Shown: positions 26,597 to 34,858 of the stretch, one piece after another
How positions within the stretch are numbered: position 1 is the first letter of the stretch
Layout of the letters: each line of letters begins with the position of its first letter
Assembly: GCA_902799185.1 (NCBI GenBank)
Contig: CADBZO010000009.1
Location: 8,552 to 72,551 of the forward strand
DNA: 64,000 nt
Source: an uncultured Bacteroidales bacterium
Lineage (GTDB): Bacteria > Bacteroidota > Bacteroidia > Bacteroidales > Paludibacteraceae
Reading direction: 5' to 3'
The notes under the pieces: model-generated
What the model saw: the letters and a program-made list of their open reading frames with translations, nothing else
Told to the model about the DNA's origin: nothing
The model's database searches: none
Position numbers and translations under genes: made by a program

Positions 26597-26887
26597 ATGA
26601 TTTCGGACAAGCAACATATCAACCTGCATCTGGATGCCCACACGGTGGGGCTGGATGTGGAGCGGAGCCGGGAGGCGGACTACCGCAATGCGGCTCAGTT
26701 GCTCAATAAGAGGTACCAGTATTACCTCAAACTGCGGCCGAACGCTTCGGCGGAGCAGTTATGGATGTACACGGCGCTGGAGGTAGCCGTCGCGTTGCAG
26801 TCCGACGCACGCGAGAAGAGCCTCGTGCCCGTAGAGGCGGAACTCAAGAAACTCAACGAGCTTGTTTTGAGTTCGCTAAACGGTTAA
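26597..26887 (+). CDS. zapA: Cell division protein ZapA
   Basis: 96 aa. N-terminal beta part with a HINLHLDAHTVGLDVER start, then EADYRNAAQLLNKRYQYY and a long helix, as in ZapA dimers, which bundle FtsZ filaments at mid-cell. The order coiled coil - zapA - rny is conserved in Bacteroidales. Followed by a 56-bp gap with a small hairpin (GTCGC-tgag-GCGAC, 26892-26905). Confidence 0.85.
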   Translation: MISDKQHINLHLDAHTVGLDVERSREADYRNAAQLLNKRYQYYLKLRPNASAEQLWMYTALEVAVALQSDAREKSLVPVEAELKKLNELVLSSLNG

Positions 26888-26943
26888 AAGGGTCGCTGAG
26901 GCGACGTAAAACAGTTAATAATCAAGCAAAACGATAAATATAT

Positions 26944-28476
26944 ATGAACACAACAATCATTGCACTCATCGGTGGCGTAGTGGGACTCCTCTTCGGAGCC
27001 GGTATCTACTACCTCATCTCACGTCTGGCTGCCGCCAATCTGCTCAAGAAAGCAGAGGAGGAAGCAGAGGTGATCAAGAAGAATAAGATTGTTGAGGCCA
27101 AGGAGAAATTTATCGCCCTGAAGTTAGAGCATGATAATGCTATTCGTGAGCAGGACAAACGGATACAGCAACACGAGCAGCGTTTGCAGCAGCGTGAGCA
27201 GCAGCTCAACCAGCGTCAGGGGGATATCCAGCGAAGCCTCAACGAAGTGAATCAGAAGGCCCAAGCCATGGAGCAGCGTCAGCAGGCGCTGGAGTACAAG
27301 CAGCAGGAGGTCGAGAAAATGCACCAGCAGGCGGAAAAGCAGCTGGAGCAACTCTCCGGCATGTCGGCTGAGGAAGCGAAAAAACAGCTCGTAGAGACAC
27401 TCAAAGACGAGGCGAAGACCGCGGCGATGAGTTATGTTAACGAGATTATGGACAACGCCCGTCTGGAGGCGAACAAAGAAGCCAAGAAAATCATCATCCA
27501 GACCATCCAGCGTGTCTCCTCCGAGACAGCCGCCGAGAGCACCGTGTCTGTTTTCCATATTGAGAACGACGAGGTGAAAGGCCGCATCATCGGTCGCGAG
27601 GGACGTAACATACGCGCCCTGGAGGCGGCTACGGGTGTGGAGATTGTGGTCGATGACACACCGGAGGCAATCACCCTCTCGGCTTTCGACCCGGTACGCC
27701 GTGAGATAGCGCGTCTGGCGTTGCACCAGCTGGTACAGGACGGACGTATCCACCCCGCGCGTATCGAGGAGGTGGTAGCGAAAGTGACCAAACAGGTGGA
27801 GGACGAGATCATCGAGACCGGCAAACGCACGACTATCGACCTCGGTATCCACGGTCTCCATCCGGAACTGGTGCGTCTGGTAGGTAAGATGAAATACCGC
27901 TCTTCGTACGGCCAGAACCTGTTGCAGCATAGCCGCGAGACGGCGAACCTCTGTGCTGCGATGGCAGGTGAGTTAGGACTTAACGTGAAGGCCGCCAAGC
28001 GTGCGGGACTCCTGCACGATATAGGTAAGGTGGCTGACGACGATGTCGAACTGCCGCACGCAGAGCTGGGTATGAAGCTGTGTGAGAAATACGGCGAGAA
28101 ACCCGATATATGCAATGCCGTAGGAGCGCACCACGACGAGTGTGAGATGACCTCCCTCATCGCTCCTATCGTACAGGCTTGCGATGCTATCTCCGGTGCC
28201 CGTCCGGGTGCACGCCGCGAGATTGTGGAGAGTTACGTGAAGCGTCTCAACGACCTGGAGAACCTGGCTATGTCGTTCCCCGGCGTCGTGAAGACTTACG
28301 CACTCCAGGCCGGGCGCGAGTTCCGCGTCATCGTCGGCGCCGACAAAGTGACCGACAAGGATGTCGAGTTGCTCTCCTTCGATCTGGCGAAACGTATCCA
28401 GGACGAGATGACTTATCCGGGCCAGATCAAGGTCACCGTCATCCGCGAGGTGCGTGCCGTCAATGTCGCCAAGTAA
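26944..28476 (+). CDS. rny: Ribonuclease Y
   Basis: 510 aa. One N-terminal membrane helix, a long Glu/Gln-rich coiled coil to about residue 150, a KH RNA-binding domain ([19 protein letters not shown]) and an HD metal-dependent hydrolase domain ([14 protein letters not shown]). Rny starts mRNA decay from the inner membrane by endonucleolytic cuts. The promoter is probably that of the DUF3078 gene three genes upstream. A palindrome and a terminator hairpin follow the stop. Confidence 0.96.
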   Translation: MNTTIIALIGGVVGLLFGAGIYYLISRLAAANLLKKAEEEAEVIKKNKIVEAKEKFIALKLEHDNAIREQDKRIQQHEQRLQQREQQLNQRQGDIQRSLNEVNQKAQAMEQRQQALEYKQQEVEKMHQQAEKQLEQLSGMSAEEAKKQLVETLKDEAKTAAMSYVNEIMDNARLEANKEAKKIIIQTIQRVSSETAAESTVSVFHIENDEVKGRIIGREGRNIRALEAATGVEIVVDDTPEAITLSAFDPVRREIARLALHQLVQDGRIHPARIEEVVAKVTKQVEDEIIETGKRTTIDLGIHGLHPELVRLVGKMKYRSSYGQNLLQHSRETANLCAAMAGELGLNVKAAKRAGLLHDIGKVADDDVELPHAELGMKLCEKYGEKPDICNAVGAHHDECEMTSLIAPIVQACDAISGARPGARREIVESYVKRLNDLENLAMSFPGVVKTYALQAGREFRVIVGADKVTDKDVELLSFDLAKRIQDEMTYPGQIKVTVIREVRAVNVAK

Positions 28477-28495
28477 TCAGCCATGCATGGCTGAT
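28476..28495. repeat. 20-bp perfect palindrome after rny
   Basis: ATCAGCCATG joined to CATGGCTGAT without a loop, starting at the last base of the rny stop codon. Confidence 0.7.
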
Positions 28496-28498
28496 ATA

Positions 28499-28531
28499 CA
28501 AAGGACTTCTGCCTACAGGTAGAAGTCCTTT
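28499..28531. terminator. Bidirectional terminator between rny and trmN6
   Basis: 11-bp stem AAAGGACTTCT / AGAAGTCCTTT. The trmN6 stop codon lies in the loop, so the hairpin serves both convergent genes. Confidence 0.75.
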
Positions 28532-29244
28532 GTTATTTCTTGGTACGCGGCGGAACGCCCGCCCTTCCCGTCCTCTAAGACGAGGCTGTCTTCGGCGATG
28601 GATATATCCGTATCCCGGTAATCCGATTTCTCGAATAGCAATAACACCCTTCGTGCCGGTTTTGTCTCCTTGCTATATACGCGTGTGCTACGCGTGAGAT
28701 ATAAGGAGTGTTGCGCGGCGAGAGCACGTATCTCTTGCTCCGCTTCGGCAGGCAGGATAATCGCTAACCGGCCATGCTCGGACAATAACCGTGCGCTGTG
28801 GTATAGCAACTCTTTGTAACTGAGGGTGTCCGTATGTCGCGCCAATTCCCGTCCTTTGTCGGGGTTCTTGAGGCTGTTCTGGAAATAAGGGGGATTGGAG
28901 ACGATGAGGTCGTATTTGTGATTTGTGATTTGTGGTTTATGATTTGGCCATTCCTGCAGGCTGCTCAAATAGGCGTTTACACCATTTCCGCGGGCTTGTT
29001 CTACAGCTGCCTCGTCGATGTCTATACCTTCTACTTCCGCTTCAGGAAAGCGCTGCATCAACATCCTGGCTATCAGCCCGGAACCCGTGCCGACATCGAG
29101 AATCCTTATTCCCCTCCCTTGTGGGGAGGGATAGGGTGGGGTTATTGCCCAGCACCCTAACAGCACGCCGTCCGTGCCCACTTTCATGGCACACCGGTCA
29201 TGGGCAATGTAGAACTGTTTGAACTGAAAACCTTCCGAAGCCAT
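28513..29244 (-). CDS. trmN6: tRNA1(Val) (adenine37-N6)-methyltransferase-like
   Basis: 243 aa SAM-dependent methyltransferase. HDRCAMKVGTDGVLLG and the SAM loop LDVGTGSGLIA are followed by the catalytic SNPPY motif, which marks N6-adenine methylation. It would modify A37 of tRNA-Val. Two in-frame insertions: residues 34-46 (TPPYPSPQGRG) from a GC-rich palindrome just before the SAM loop, and about residues 99-110 (NHKPQITNHK) from a 7-bp array just before SNPPY. Both lie at loop positions. Second gene after the ArsG-like permease. Confidence 0.88.
   Translation of the reverse strand: MASEGFQFKQFYIAHDRCAMKVGTDGVLLGCWAITPPYPSPQGRGIRILDVGTGSGLIARMLMQRFPEAEVEGIDIDEAAVEQARGNGVNAYLSSLQEWPNHKPQITNHKYDLIVSNPPYFQNSLKNPDKGRELARHTDTLSYKELLYHSARLLSEHGRLAIILPAEAEQEIRALAAQHSLYLTRSTRVYSKETKPARRVLLLFEKSDYRDTDISIAEDSLVLEDGKGGRSAAYQEITKDFYL
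28914..28948. repeat. 7-bp array inside trmN6 (5 units)
   Basis: Three atttgtg units, gtttatg, atttggc; read on the coding strand as cacaaat units and translated in frame. Confidence 0.9.
29111..29144. repeat. GC-rich palindromic insert in trmN6
   Basis: CCCTCCC-ttgtg-GGGAGGG (29112-29130) plus a G-rich tail, in frame. It has the same layout as the insert at 50644-50674. Confidence 0.75.
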
Positions 29245-29254
29245 CGGAATTCGT

Positions 29255-29279
29255 AATTTTTAATTTTTAATTTTTAATT
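29255..29279. repeat. 7-bp array at the end of the ArsG-like gene
   Basis: Three aattttt units and a partial one. On the coding strand it encodes the last residues (LKIKN) and the stop of the permease, then runs to the trmN6 start. Confidence 0.88.
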
Positions 29280-29991
29280 CCGTATGGTGGCAACTACCAT
29301 TGTGCTCGTGTTCGTGGTATTCTATCACGCAATGTACCGCCAGATAGACGCCTAACACCAGAAACAGCACCGCGCAAATGTGGCGGAACCATTTCTCGAA
29401 AGCACCCATCTTGCTGGTGAGGCTGGCGATGCTGACTGCGCTGTAGCTCACCAGCCACGCTATCAGCATGATAGGCAGACCTGTACCCAAACCGAAGATG
29501 ACGGGCATCAGCCAGTTCCACGAGCCGGGAAGCGTGAGCGTGATGTCAATCATTGTCAGGAAATATACCAGCCGGTGGGGGCAGAAAGCTATCGCAAAGA
29601 AGATACCTAAGATGAACGACCACAGCCAGCTCTCCTTGCTGTCCGTGTCTTTGAGCCATTTGCTGATGCCGTGGTCATGGGTGTGGTGGTGATGTCCGCT
29701 GAACAGCAGTACCACGCCGCATATGAGCATGAAACCCGCTAATATCGGTTCGCCCCAGTGAGCTAACAGATGCCGGATACCCTCCGTCTGCGCACCTGTC
29801 AGGAAAGGGATACTGAGCAGCACATACGTCGCTAACTTGCCTGATACGAACATCAGTCCGTTGGTCAGGACCATACGTTTGTTGTTGATCTCCTTGTCGA
29901 TATAACCGATGGCGGTGATACTCGTCATCAGCGTGCAGGGGTCGAGGATGGTCAGCAGTCCTAACAGAAAAGCCGTAAAAATCTGTACCAT
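29260..29991 (-). CDS. ArsG/DsbD-like membrane permease
   Basis: 243 aa from the ATG at 29989-29991; the frame opens earlier but within the promoter. About six membrane helices with LLGLLTILDPCTLMTSITAIG and the paired motif FFAIAFCPHRLVYFLTMI: one Cys in each half (DPC and FCP), the layout of the DsbD/CcdA-like family to which ArsG-type exporters belong. A His-rich loop (GHHHHTHDHG) and a His-rich tail suggest metal contact. Substrate unknown; organo-arsenical export or electron transfer are the family options. The C-terminal residues are encoded by a 7-bp array. Confidence 0.75.
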   Translation of the reverse strand: MVQIFTAFLLGLLTILDPCTLMTSITAIGYIDKEINNKRMVLTNGLMFVSGKLATYVLLSIPFLTGAQTEGIRHLLAHWGEPILAGFMLICGVVLLFSGHHHHTHDHGISKWLKDTDSKESWLWSFILGIFFAIAFCPHRLVYFLTMIDITLTLPGSWNWLMPVIFGLGTGLPIMLIAWLVSYSAVSIASLTSKMGAFEKWFRHICAVLFLVLGVYLAVHCVIEYHEHEHNGSCHHTELKIKN

Positions 29992-30018
29992 AAATAGTTT
30001 TTTTTGCAAAAAAGCCTG

Positions 30019-30050
30019 CAAAGGTACATATTTTTTTGCATATATGCAAA
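30019..30050 (-). promoter_or_regulatory. Promoter of the ArsG-like permease gene
   Basis: TTTG (30047-30050), 20 bp, TAccTTTG (30019-30026) on the minus strand. The -33 box is half of the palindrome at 30035-30050. Confidence 0.88.
30035..30050. promoter_or_regulatory. Palindrome shared by two divergent promoters
   Basis: TTTGCATATATGCAAA is a perfect 16-bp palindrome whose ends are the -33 boxes of the two divergent promoters. Confidence 0.85.
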
Positions 30051-30066
30051 TTTTTTACTACCTTTG
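30035..30066 (+). promoter_or_regulatory. Promoter of the NtrY-like kinase gene
   Basis: TTTG (30035-30038), 20 bp, TAccTTTG (30059-30066). Confidence 0.88.
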
Positions 30067-30095
30067 CAATCGAAAAACGGAATAAAGACGCCGAA

Positions 30096-31547
30096 ATGAA
30101 GAAATCCCTCCGGAATATACCAATCACGACGCGTATCATGTATGTCGTCTTTGCCTGTGTGACGGGTATTTTTGTCTTCACCCTCTTCATGTCCATCCGC
30201 TATGTCTATGCCAGCGTGGCGCAGCAGCAGCAGCGGGATTTGCAGATGCGTTCGGAGTATATACAGTCCTATCTCCGCTCGCTCTATTACTGGGATGTCG
30301 TCCTCACACCTGCCCAGTCGGACGGCTTGGCGATCGACTTGCGCGACCTCAGTATCGATATGCAGCAGGATCTGCATGTCTATTCCCTCAGTGGCGAACT
30401 GCTGGCGTCGTCCTCTCCGGAGCTCTTCGACGGAGGAGTGCTCTCGCGGAGGATGAGCATGAGCGAGCCGGTCTTCAGCGACGAGCATATAGCGCTTTGC
30501 TACGAGCAGATTGACAACCACCCCTATCTCATTGCTTATCTGCCTTTCCATAACGGTGCTTTTGTGACCATCGGATATATCGCCGTGCCCTATTACCTGA
30601 GCGAGGAGACACGCCGGGCGGAGGTGAGAGACCTGCTGGAACGTCTCTTGCCCACCTACCTCGTCGCCCTCCTGCTCTCCCTCGTATTCTCTTACCTCGC
30701 TACCCGCCGGATGACGACACCTATCACGATGATGGCGGAGAAGATGCGTCGTTTTGAGATAGGCTCGAAGGACAACCATATCGACTACCCCTACCACGAT
30801 GAACTGGGAGCACTCGTCGGGCGCTATAACCTCCTCGTGGATCGCGTGGAGGAGAGTGCCGAACAACTCGCCATAGCCGAACGCGAAGGAGCATGGCGGA
30901 CGATGGCGCGCCAGATAGCCCATGAGATCAACAACCCCCTCACCCCGATGAAGCTCTCCGTCCAGAAGCTCCGCCTCAAACGGGGCACGGACGGTTTTGA
31001 CGACTATTTTGACAAGACTACCAAGATGCTCATCGCCGAGATAGACAACCTTGCGCATATTGCCCAGTCTTTCTCTACTTTCGCCAAACAGCCGGAGGTC
31101 GTTACCACCGAGGTCGATGTTGCGGAGAAACTGTCGAACGTCATCACCCTCCAGCGTGCCAACGACGAACAGATACCTATCCGCTATATCGGTCCGGACA
31201 GCGGTGTCATCGTCCGTGCCGACAAGGAACAGATCAGCCAGGTCTTTGTCAATATCCTCCGCAATGCCATCCAGGCGCTGGCTAATCACCACTCCCCGGA
31301 TATCATCGTCATTCTCAATGCCGTCTATTCCGAACGCGAGATACAAATCTCCGTCTCCGACAACGGACCCGGTATCCCGGAGGAGTTGCAGGAGAAGATC
31401 TTCCGCCCGAACTTCACCACCAAGTCCAACGGCAACGGACTCGGACTCGCTATCTCCAAACATATCGTGGAAGGCTCCGGCGGCCGCATCAACTTCACCA
31501 CCTCCCCAAAAGGCACCACTTTCTTCATTTATCTTCGAAAAAAATGA
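30096..31547 (+). CDS. NtrY-like membrane sensor histidine kinase
   Basis: 483 aa from the ATG at 30096. Two membrane helices flank a periplasmic sensor part (about 40-180); then a HAMP linker, the phosphoacceptor helix ARQIAHEINNPLTPMKLS (the NtrY/NtrB-type H box) and an ATPase domain with NILRNAIQAL, DNGPGIP and NGNGLGLAI. It would sense an envelope or nitrogen-related signal and phosphorylate a regulator, but no response regulator gene is next to it. It heads the run leading to gdhA, which fits a nitrogen link only by position. Confidence 0.88.
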   Translation: MKKSLRNIPITTRIMYVVFACVTGIFVFTLFMSIRYVYASVAQQQQRDLQMRSEYIQSYLRSLYYWDVVLTPAQSDGLAIDLRDLSIDMQQDLHVYSLSGELLASSSPELFDGGVLSRRMSMSEPVFSDEHIALCYEQIDNHPYLIAYLPFHNGAFVTIGYIAVPYYLSEETRRAEVRDLLERLLPTYLVALLLSLVFSYLATRRMTTPITMMAEKMRRFEIGSKDNHIDYPYHDELGALVGRYNLLVDRVEESAEQLAIAEREGAWRTMARQIAHEINNPLTPMKLSVQKLRLKRGTDGFDDYFDKTTKMLIAEIDNLAHIAQSFSTFAKQPEVVTTEVDVAEKLSNVITLQRANDEQIPIRYIGPDSGVIVRADKEQISQVFVNILRNAIQALANHHSPDIIVILNAVYSEREIQISVSDNGPGIPEELQEKIFRPNFTTKSNGNGLGLAISKHIVEGSGGRINFTTSPKGTTFFIYLRKK

Positions 31548-31555
31548 CGTGCGCT

Positions 31556-31587
31556 CTTGCGTATGTCATTTTTTTTTAGTAATTTTG
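31556..31587 (+). promoter_or_regulatory. Promoter of the Nudix gene
   Basis: CTTG (31556-31559), 20 bp, TAatTTTG (31580-31587), placed 9 bp after the kinase stop codon. Confidence 0.8.
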
Positions 31588-31614
31588 CGGGCAAAATTGA
31601 TAGAGGAAAAAGAG

Positions 31615-32175
31615 ATGTATCCGAAAATAGACAATCGTCCGTGGAAAGTGGTGCATAGCGAGAACATCCTGCACCTGGGACCGTGGCTCTCGGTGCGGCA
31701 GGAGTGTGTGGAGTTGCCGTCGGGCAAGCAGATACCGACATGGTTCATTCTGGAGTTCCCCGACTGGATCAACGTGATTGCTATCACCAAGGACGGCAAG
31801 ATGGTCATGGAGGACCAGTACCGTCATGCGCTGGGCGAGACCCATTACGAACTGGTCGCCGGCGTGGTTGATCCGGGCGAGACGCCGCTGGAGGCCGCCA
31901 AACGCGAACTGAGCGAAGAGACCGGATACGAGGGTGGGGAATGGAGTCTGTTCATGATCCTTTCGCCGAACCCCACGAATCATAACAACCTGTCCTATAC
32001 CTTCCTGGCTACGGGCGTGGAGAAGCGCCGCGAACAACACCAGGAACCGACAGAGGACATTCATGTAGATATCATGGAGCCGGAGCAGGTCAAAGAGATG
32101 TTGCAGGACGGTGAGATCATCCAAGCCCTCCACGCCGCCCCGCTCTGGAAATACTTTGCACTTAATCAACCATAA
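31615..32175 (+). CDS. Nudix hydrolase
   Basis: 186 aa from the ATG at 31615. The Nudix box GVVDPGETPLEAAKRELSEETGY is complete, with its catalytic REL-EE residues. The flanking QYRHALGETHYELVAG resembles ADP-ribose pyrophosphatase-type (NudF) members, so ADP-sugar hydrolysis is likely but substrate is inferred. It ends 13 bp before gdhA. Confidence 0.88.
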   Translation: MYPKIDNRPWKVVHSENILHLGPWLSVRQECVELPSGKQIPTWFILEFPDWINVIAITKDGKMVMEDQYRHALGETHYELVAGVVDPGETPLEAAKRELSEETGYEGGEWSLFMILSPNPTNHNNLSYTFLATGVEKRREQHQEPTEDIHVDIMEPEQVKEMLQDGEIIQALHAAPLWKYFALNQP

Positions 32176-32188
32176 AAAACACAAAATA

Positions 32189-33532
32189 ATGAAAGTACAA
32201 GACATTATGCAGTCTTTGGCTGCGAAACACCCCGGGGAAGCAGAGTACCTGCAGGCGGTTCAGGAAGTATTGGAGTCGATTGAAGAGGTGTACAACCAAC
32301 ACCCCGAGTTCGAGAAAGCCAAGATAGTCGAGCGCATGGTGGAGCCCGACCGTATCTTCACGTTCCGTGTTACATGGATTGACGACGAGGGAGAAGTGCA
32401 GACCAATCTCGGTTACCGTGTGCAGTTCAACAGCGCCATCGGTCCGTACAAAGGCGGTCTGCGTTTCCACAAAGCCGTGACGCCGTCCATGCTGAAGTTC
32501 TTAGGCTTCGAGCAGACTTTTAAAAACGCGTTAACCACGTTACCTATGGGTGGCGCGAAAGGCGGTTCGGACTTTGACCCTGTAGGCAAATCCGACGCGG
32601 AGATCATGCGTTTCTGCCAGGCGTTCATGCTCGAACTATGGCGTTGCATCGGACCTGACCAAGATATCCCGGCAGGTGACGTGGGAGTAGGCGGAAGAGA
32701 AATCGGATTCCTCAACGGCATGTACCAGAAACTCGCACGCGAATACCACACCGGCGTGTTGACAGGAAAAGGCATGACCTGGGGCGGCAGTATCTTGCGC
32801 CCGGAAGCAACAGGCTTCGGTGCACTCTATTTTACGCAACACCTCCTGCACAAGGCAGGCAAAGATATCCAGGGAAAACGCGTGGCGATCTCCGGCTTCG
32901 GTAACGTGGCATGGGGCGCGGCTACCAAAGCCGTAGAACTCGGCGCCAAGGTAGTCGCTATCTCCGGACCGGACGGCGTAGTGGCAATCAAAGATGGTAT
33001 CACCAAAGAGATGATTGACTACATGCTTGTGATGCGTGCGTCGAACCGCAACAAAGTGCAGGACATGGCGGACAAGTTCCCGAGCCTCTGTGTCTTCACG
33101 GAAGGCAAGAAAGCATGGTCGATTCCGTGCGACATCGCTCTGCCGTGCGCGTTCCAGAACGAACTGAGCGAAGAGGACGCGAAGGAACTGAAGGCGAACG
33201 GCTGCTGGTGCTGCTGCGAGGTATCGAACATGGGCTGCCAACCGGGAGCGATCCATTTCTTCCAGCACAACGGAGTGCTCTTTGCGCCGGGCAAGGCGGT
33301 CAACGCCGGCGGTGTGGCAACCAGTGGTCTGGAGATGACCCAGAACGCCGAGCACCTGAGTTGGAAAGCAGCCGAAGTGGACGAGCGTCTGCACCATATT
33401 ATGGAGTCCATTCACGAGCAATGCGTCCGCTACGGCACCCAGCCGGACGGCACGATTGACTACGTGAAGGGCGCGAACATCGCCGGTTTCATGAAGGTCG
33501 CTACTGCGATGCTCGAACAGGGCATCATCTGA
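32189..33532 (+). CDS. gdhA: Glutamate dehydrogenase, hexameric type
   Basis: 447 aa from the ATG at 32189. Substrate and catalytic motifs GPYKGGLRFH, LPMGGAKGG (active-site Lys) and DVGVGGREIG are intact, as is the nucleotide fold GFGNVAWG. It interconverts glutamate and 2-oxoglutarate plus ammonia; the coenzyme is probably NADP(H). Unusual: where the family reads roughly AVAEGANMP, this protein reads CWCCCEVSNMGC, with five Cys in a short stretch. A 21-bp sequence resembling the gene's last codons recurs at 33556-33576. Confidence 0.93.
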   Translation: MKVQDIMQSLAAKHPGEAEYLQAVQEVLESIEEVYNQHPEFEKAKIVERMVEPDRIFTFRVTWIDDEGEVQTNLGYRVQFNSAIGPYKGGLRFHKAVTPSMLKFLGFEQTFKNALTTLPMGGAKGGSDFDPVGKSDAEIMRFCQAFMLELWRCIGPDQDIPAGDVGVGGREIGFLNGMYQKLAREYHTGVLTGKGMTWGGSILRPEATGFGALYFTQHLLHKAGKDIQGKRVAISGFGNVAWGAATKAVELGAKVVAISGPDGVVAIKDGITKEMIDYMLVMRASNRNKVQDMADKFPSLCVFTEGKKAWSIPCDIALPCAFQNELSEEDAKELKANGCWCCCEVSNMGCQPGAIHFFQHNGVLFAPGKAVNAGGVATSGLEMTQNAEHLSWKAAEVDERLHHIMESIHEQCVRYGTQPDGTIDYVKGANIAGFMKVATAMLEQGII

Positions 33533-33555
33533 TGCAGCTGTTCAAGGTGATTTAT

Positions 33556-33576
33556 CATGGAACAGGGAATCATATA
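33556..33576 (+). repeat. Imperfect copy of the gdhA 3' end
   Basis: ATG-GAACAGGGAATCATA-TAA reads MEQGII-stop, matching the LEQGII-stop of gdhA 44 bp upstream at 16 of 21 bases. It is probably a duplicated or displaced gene end. Confidence 0.5.
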
Positions 33577-33582
33577 AAAATA

Positions 33583-33618
33583 ACCCCGGAATATCCGGAA
33601 AATCCAGAATATCCAGTA
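33583..33618. repeat. 9-bp array before kbl
   Basis: Units of the form ccggaatat, ccggaaaat, ccagaatat, ccagtatta, ending next to the kbl start codon (33621). Confidence 0.8.
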
Positions 33619-33620
33619 TT

Positions 33621-34817
33621 ATGTACACAGATTTTCAAAAACACCTGCAACAGACCTTGGCGGAGATCAAGGACGCAGGACTATATAAGAACGAGCGGGT
33701 GATTATCACTCCGCAGTCGTCAGGAATCGCCGTAGAGGGCGGACAGGAGGTAATCAACTTCTGCGCAAACAACTACCTCGGTTTGGCGGACAATCCCGAA
33801 CTGATTCAGGCCGCCAAGGACCGCATGGACGCACGCGGTTACGGCATGGCGTCTGTGCGTTTCATCTGCGGTACGCAGGACACGCACAAAGAGTTGGAGA
33901 AGGTAATCTCCGATTTCTTCGGCACAGAGGACACTATCCTTTATGCCGCTTGCTTTGACGCCAACGGTGGCTTGTTCGAACCGCTGCTGACAGAAGAGGA
34001 CGCTATCATCTCCGACGCTCTCAACCACGCTTCAATCATCGACGGTGTGCGTCTGTGCAAGGCAGTGCGTTACCGTTATGCCAACGGCGACATGGCGGAC
34101 CTGGAGGAGCAACTGAAGAAAGCGCAGGCGCAACGCTTCCGTATCATCGCTACGGACGGTGTCTTCTCCATGGACGGCAATGTATGTCCGCTGGACAAGA
34201 TTTACGAACTGGCGCAGAAATACAACGCGCTTGTGATGGTGGATGAGAGCCATTCGGCAGGCGTGGTAGGCAAGACAGGACACGGCGTGACTGAACTGTA
34301 CAACATGCGCGGTAAGATAGAGATTATCACCGGCACGCTCGGAAAAGCCTTTGGCGGTTCCGTCGGCGGTTTCACCACCGGCAAGAAAGAGATCATCGAC
34401 CTCCTGCGTCAGCGCAGCCGTCCGTATCTCTTCTCGAACTCCATCCCGCCGATGATTGCTGCGGCAGGTATCAAGACTTTTGAGATACTCACCCGTTCCA
34501 ACGAACTCCAGGACCGCCTGCATGAGAACACGGCATATTTCGTGGAGAAGATGAAAGCGGCGGGCTTTGACATCAAACCGACGCAGTCGGCTATCTGCGC
34601 CGTCATGCTCTATGACGCGCGTCTCTCGCAGGAGTTTGCGGCCAAACTGCAAGACGAGGGAATATACGTCACCGGCTTCTATTATCCGGTAGTGCCGAAA
34701 GGTCAGGCGCGCATCCGCGTACAGGTCTCTGCAGCACATACGCGTGAACAATTAGATAAATGTGTCGCCGCCTTCACGAAGATAGGCACGGTTCTTGGTG
34801 TATTGAAAAAGAACTAG
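33621..34817 (+). CDS. kbl: 2-amino-3-ketobutyrate CoA ligase (glycine C-acetyltransferase)
   Basis: 398 aa alpha-oxoamine synthase. FCANNYLGLA, VDESHSAG and the PLP lysine motif TGTLGKAFGG are present. It cleaves 2-amino-3-ketobutyrate with CoA into glycine and acetyl-CoA. With tdh, 41 bp downstream, it forms the threonine-to-glycine pathway. The stop TAG belongs to the repeat array that fills the kbl-tdh spacer. Confidence 0.95.
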   Translation: MYTDFQKHLQQTLAEIKDAGLYKNERVIITPQSSGIAVEGGQEVINFCANNYLGLADNPELIQAAKDRMDARGYGMASVRFICGTQDTHKELEKVISDFFGTEDTILYAACFDANGGLFEPLLTEEDAIISDALNHASIIDGVRLCKAVRYRYANGDMADLEEQLKKAQAQRFRIIATDGVFSMDGNVCPLDKIYELAQKYNALVMVDESHSAGVVGKTGHGVTELYNMRGKIEIITGTLGKAFGGSVGGFTTGKKEIIDLLRQRSRPYLFSNSIPPMIAAAGIKTFEILTRSNELQDRLHENTAYFVEKMKAAGFDIKPTQSAICAVMLYDARLSQEFAAKLQDEGIYVTGFYYPVVPKGQARIRVQVSAAHTREQLDKCVAAFTKIGTVLGVLKKN

Positions 34818-34857
34818 TCAAACTAGAAGAACTAGTTAAACTAGATAAACTAGAAAA
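34812..34857. repeat. aactag-type array in the kbl-tdh spacer
   Basis: Five aactag-containing units of 8-10 bp. The first aactag supplies the kbl stop codon and the last ends just before the tdh ATG. Confidence 0.85.
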
Positions 34858-34858
34858 A

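Noticed and set aside
29961..31463. Long open frame on the minus strand opposite the NtrY-like kinase gene (about 500 codons)
   Set aside because: It mirrors the codon pattern of the kinase gene, has no recognisable motif and overlaps both divergent promoters. Similar frames opposite dnaK (37224-38810) and the M16 gene (43887-45557) are also treated as antisense shadows.
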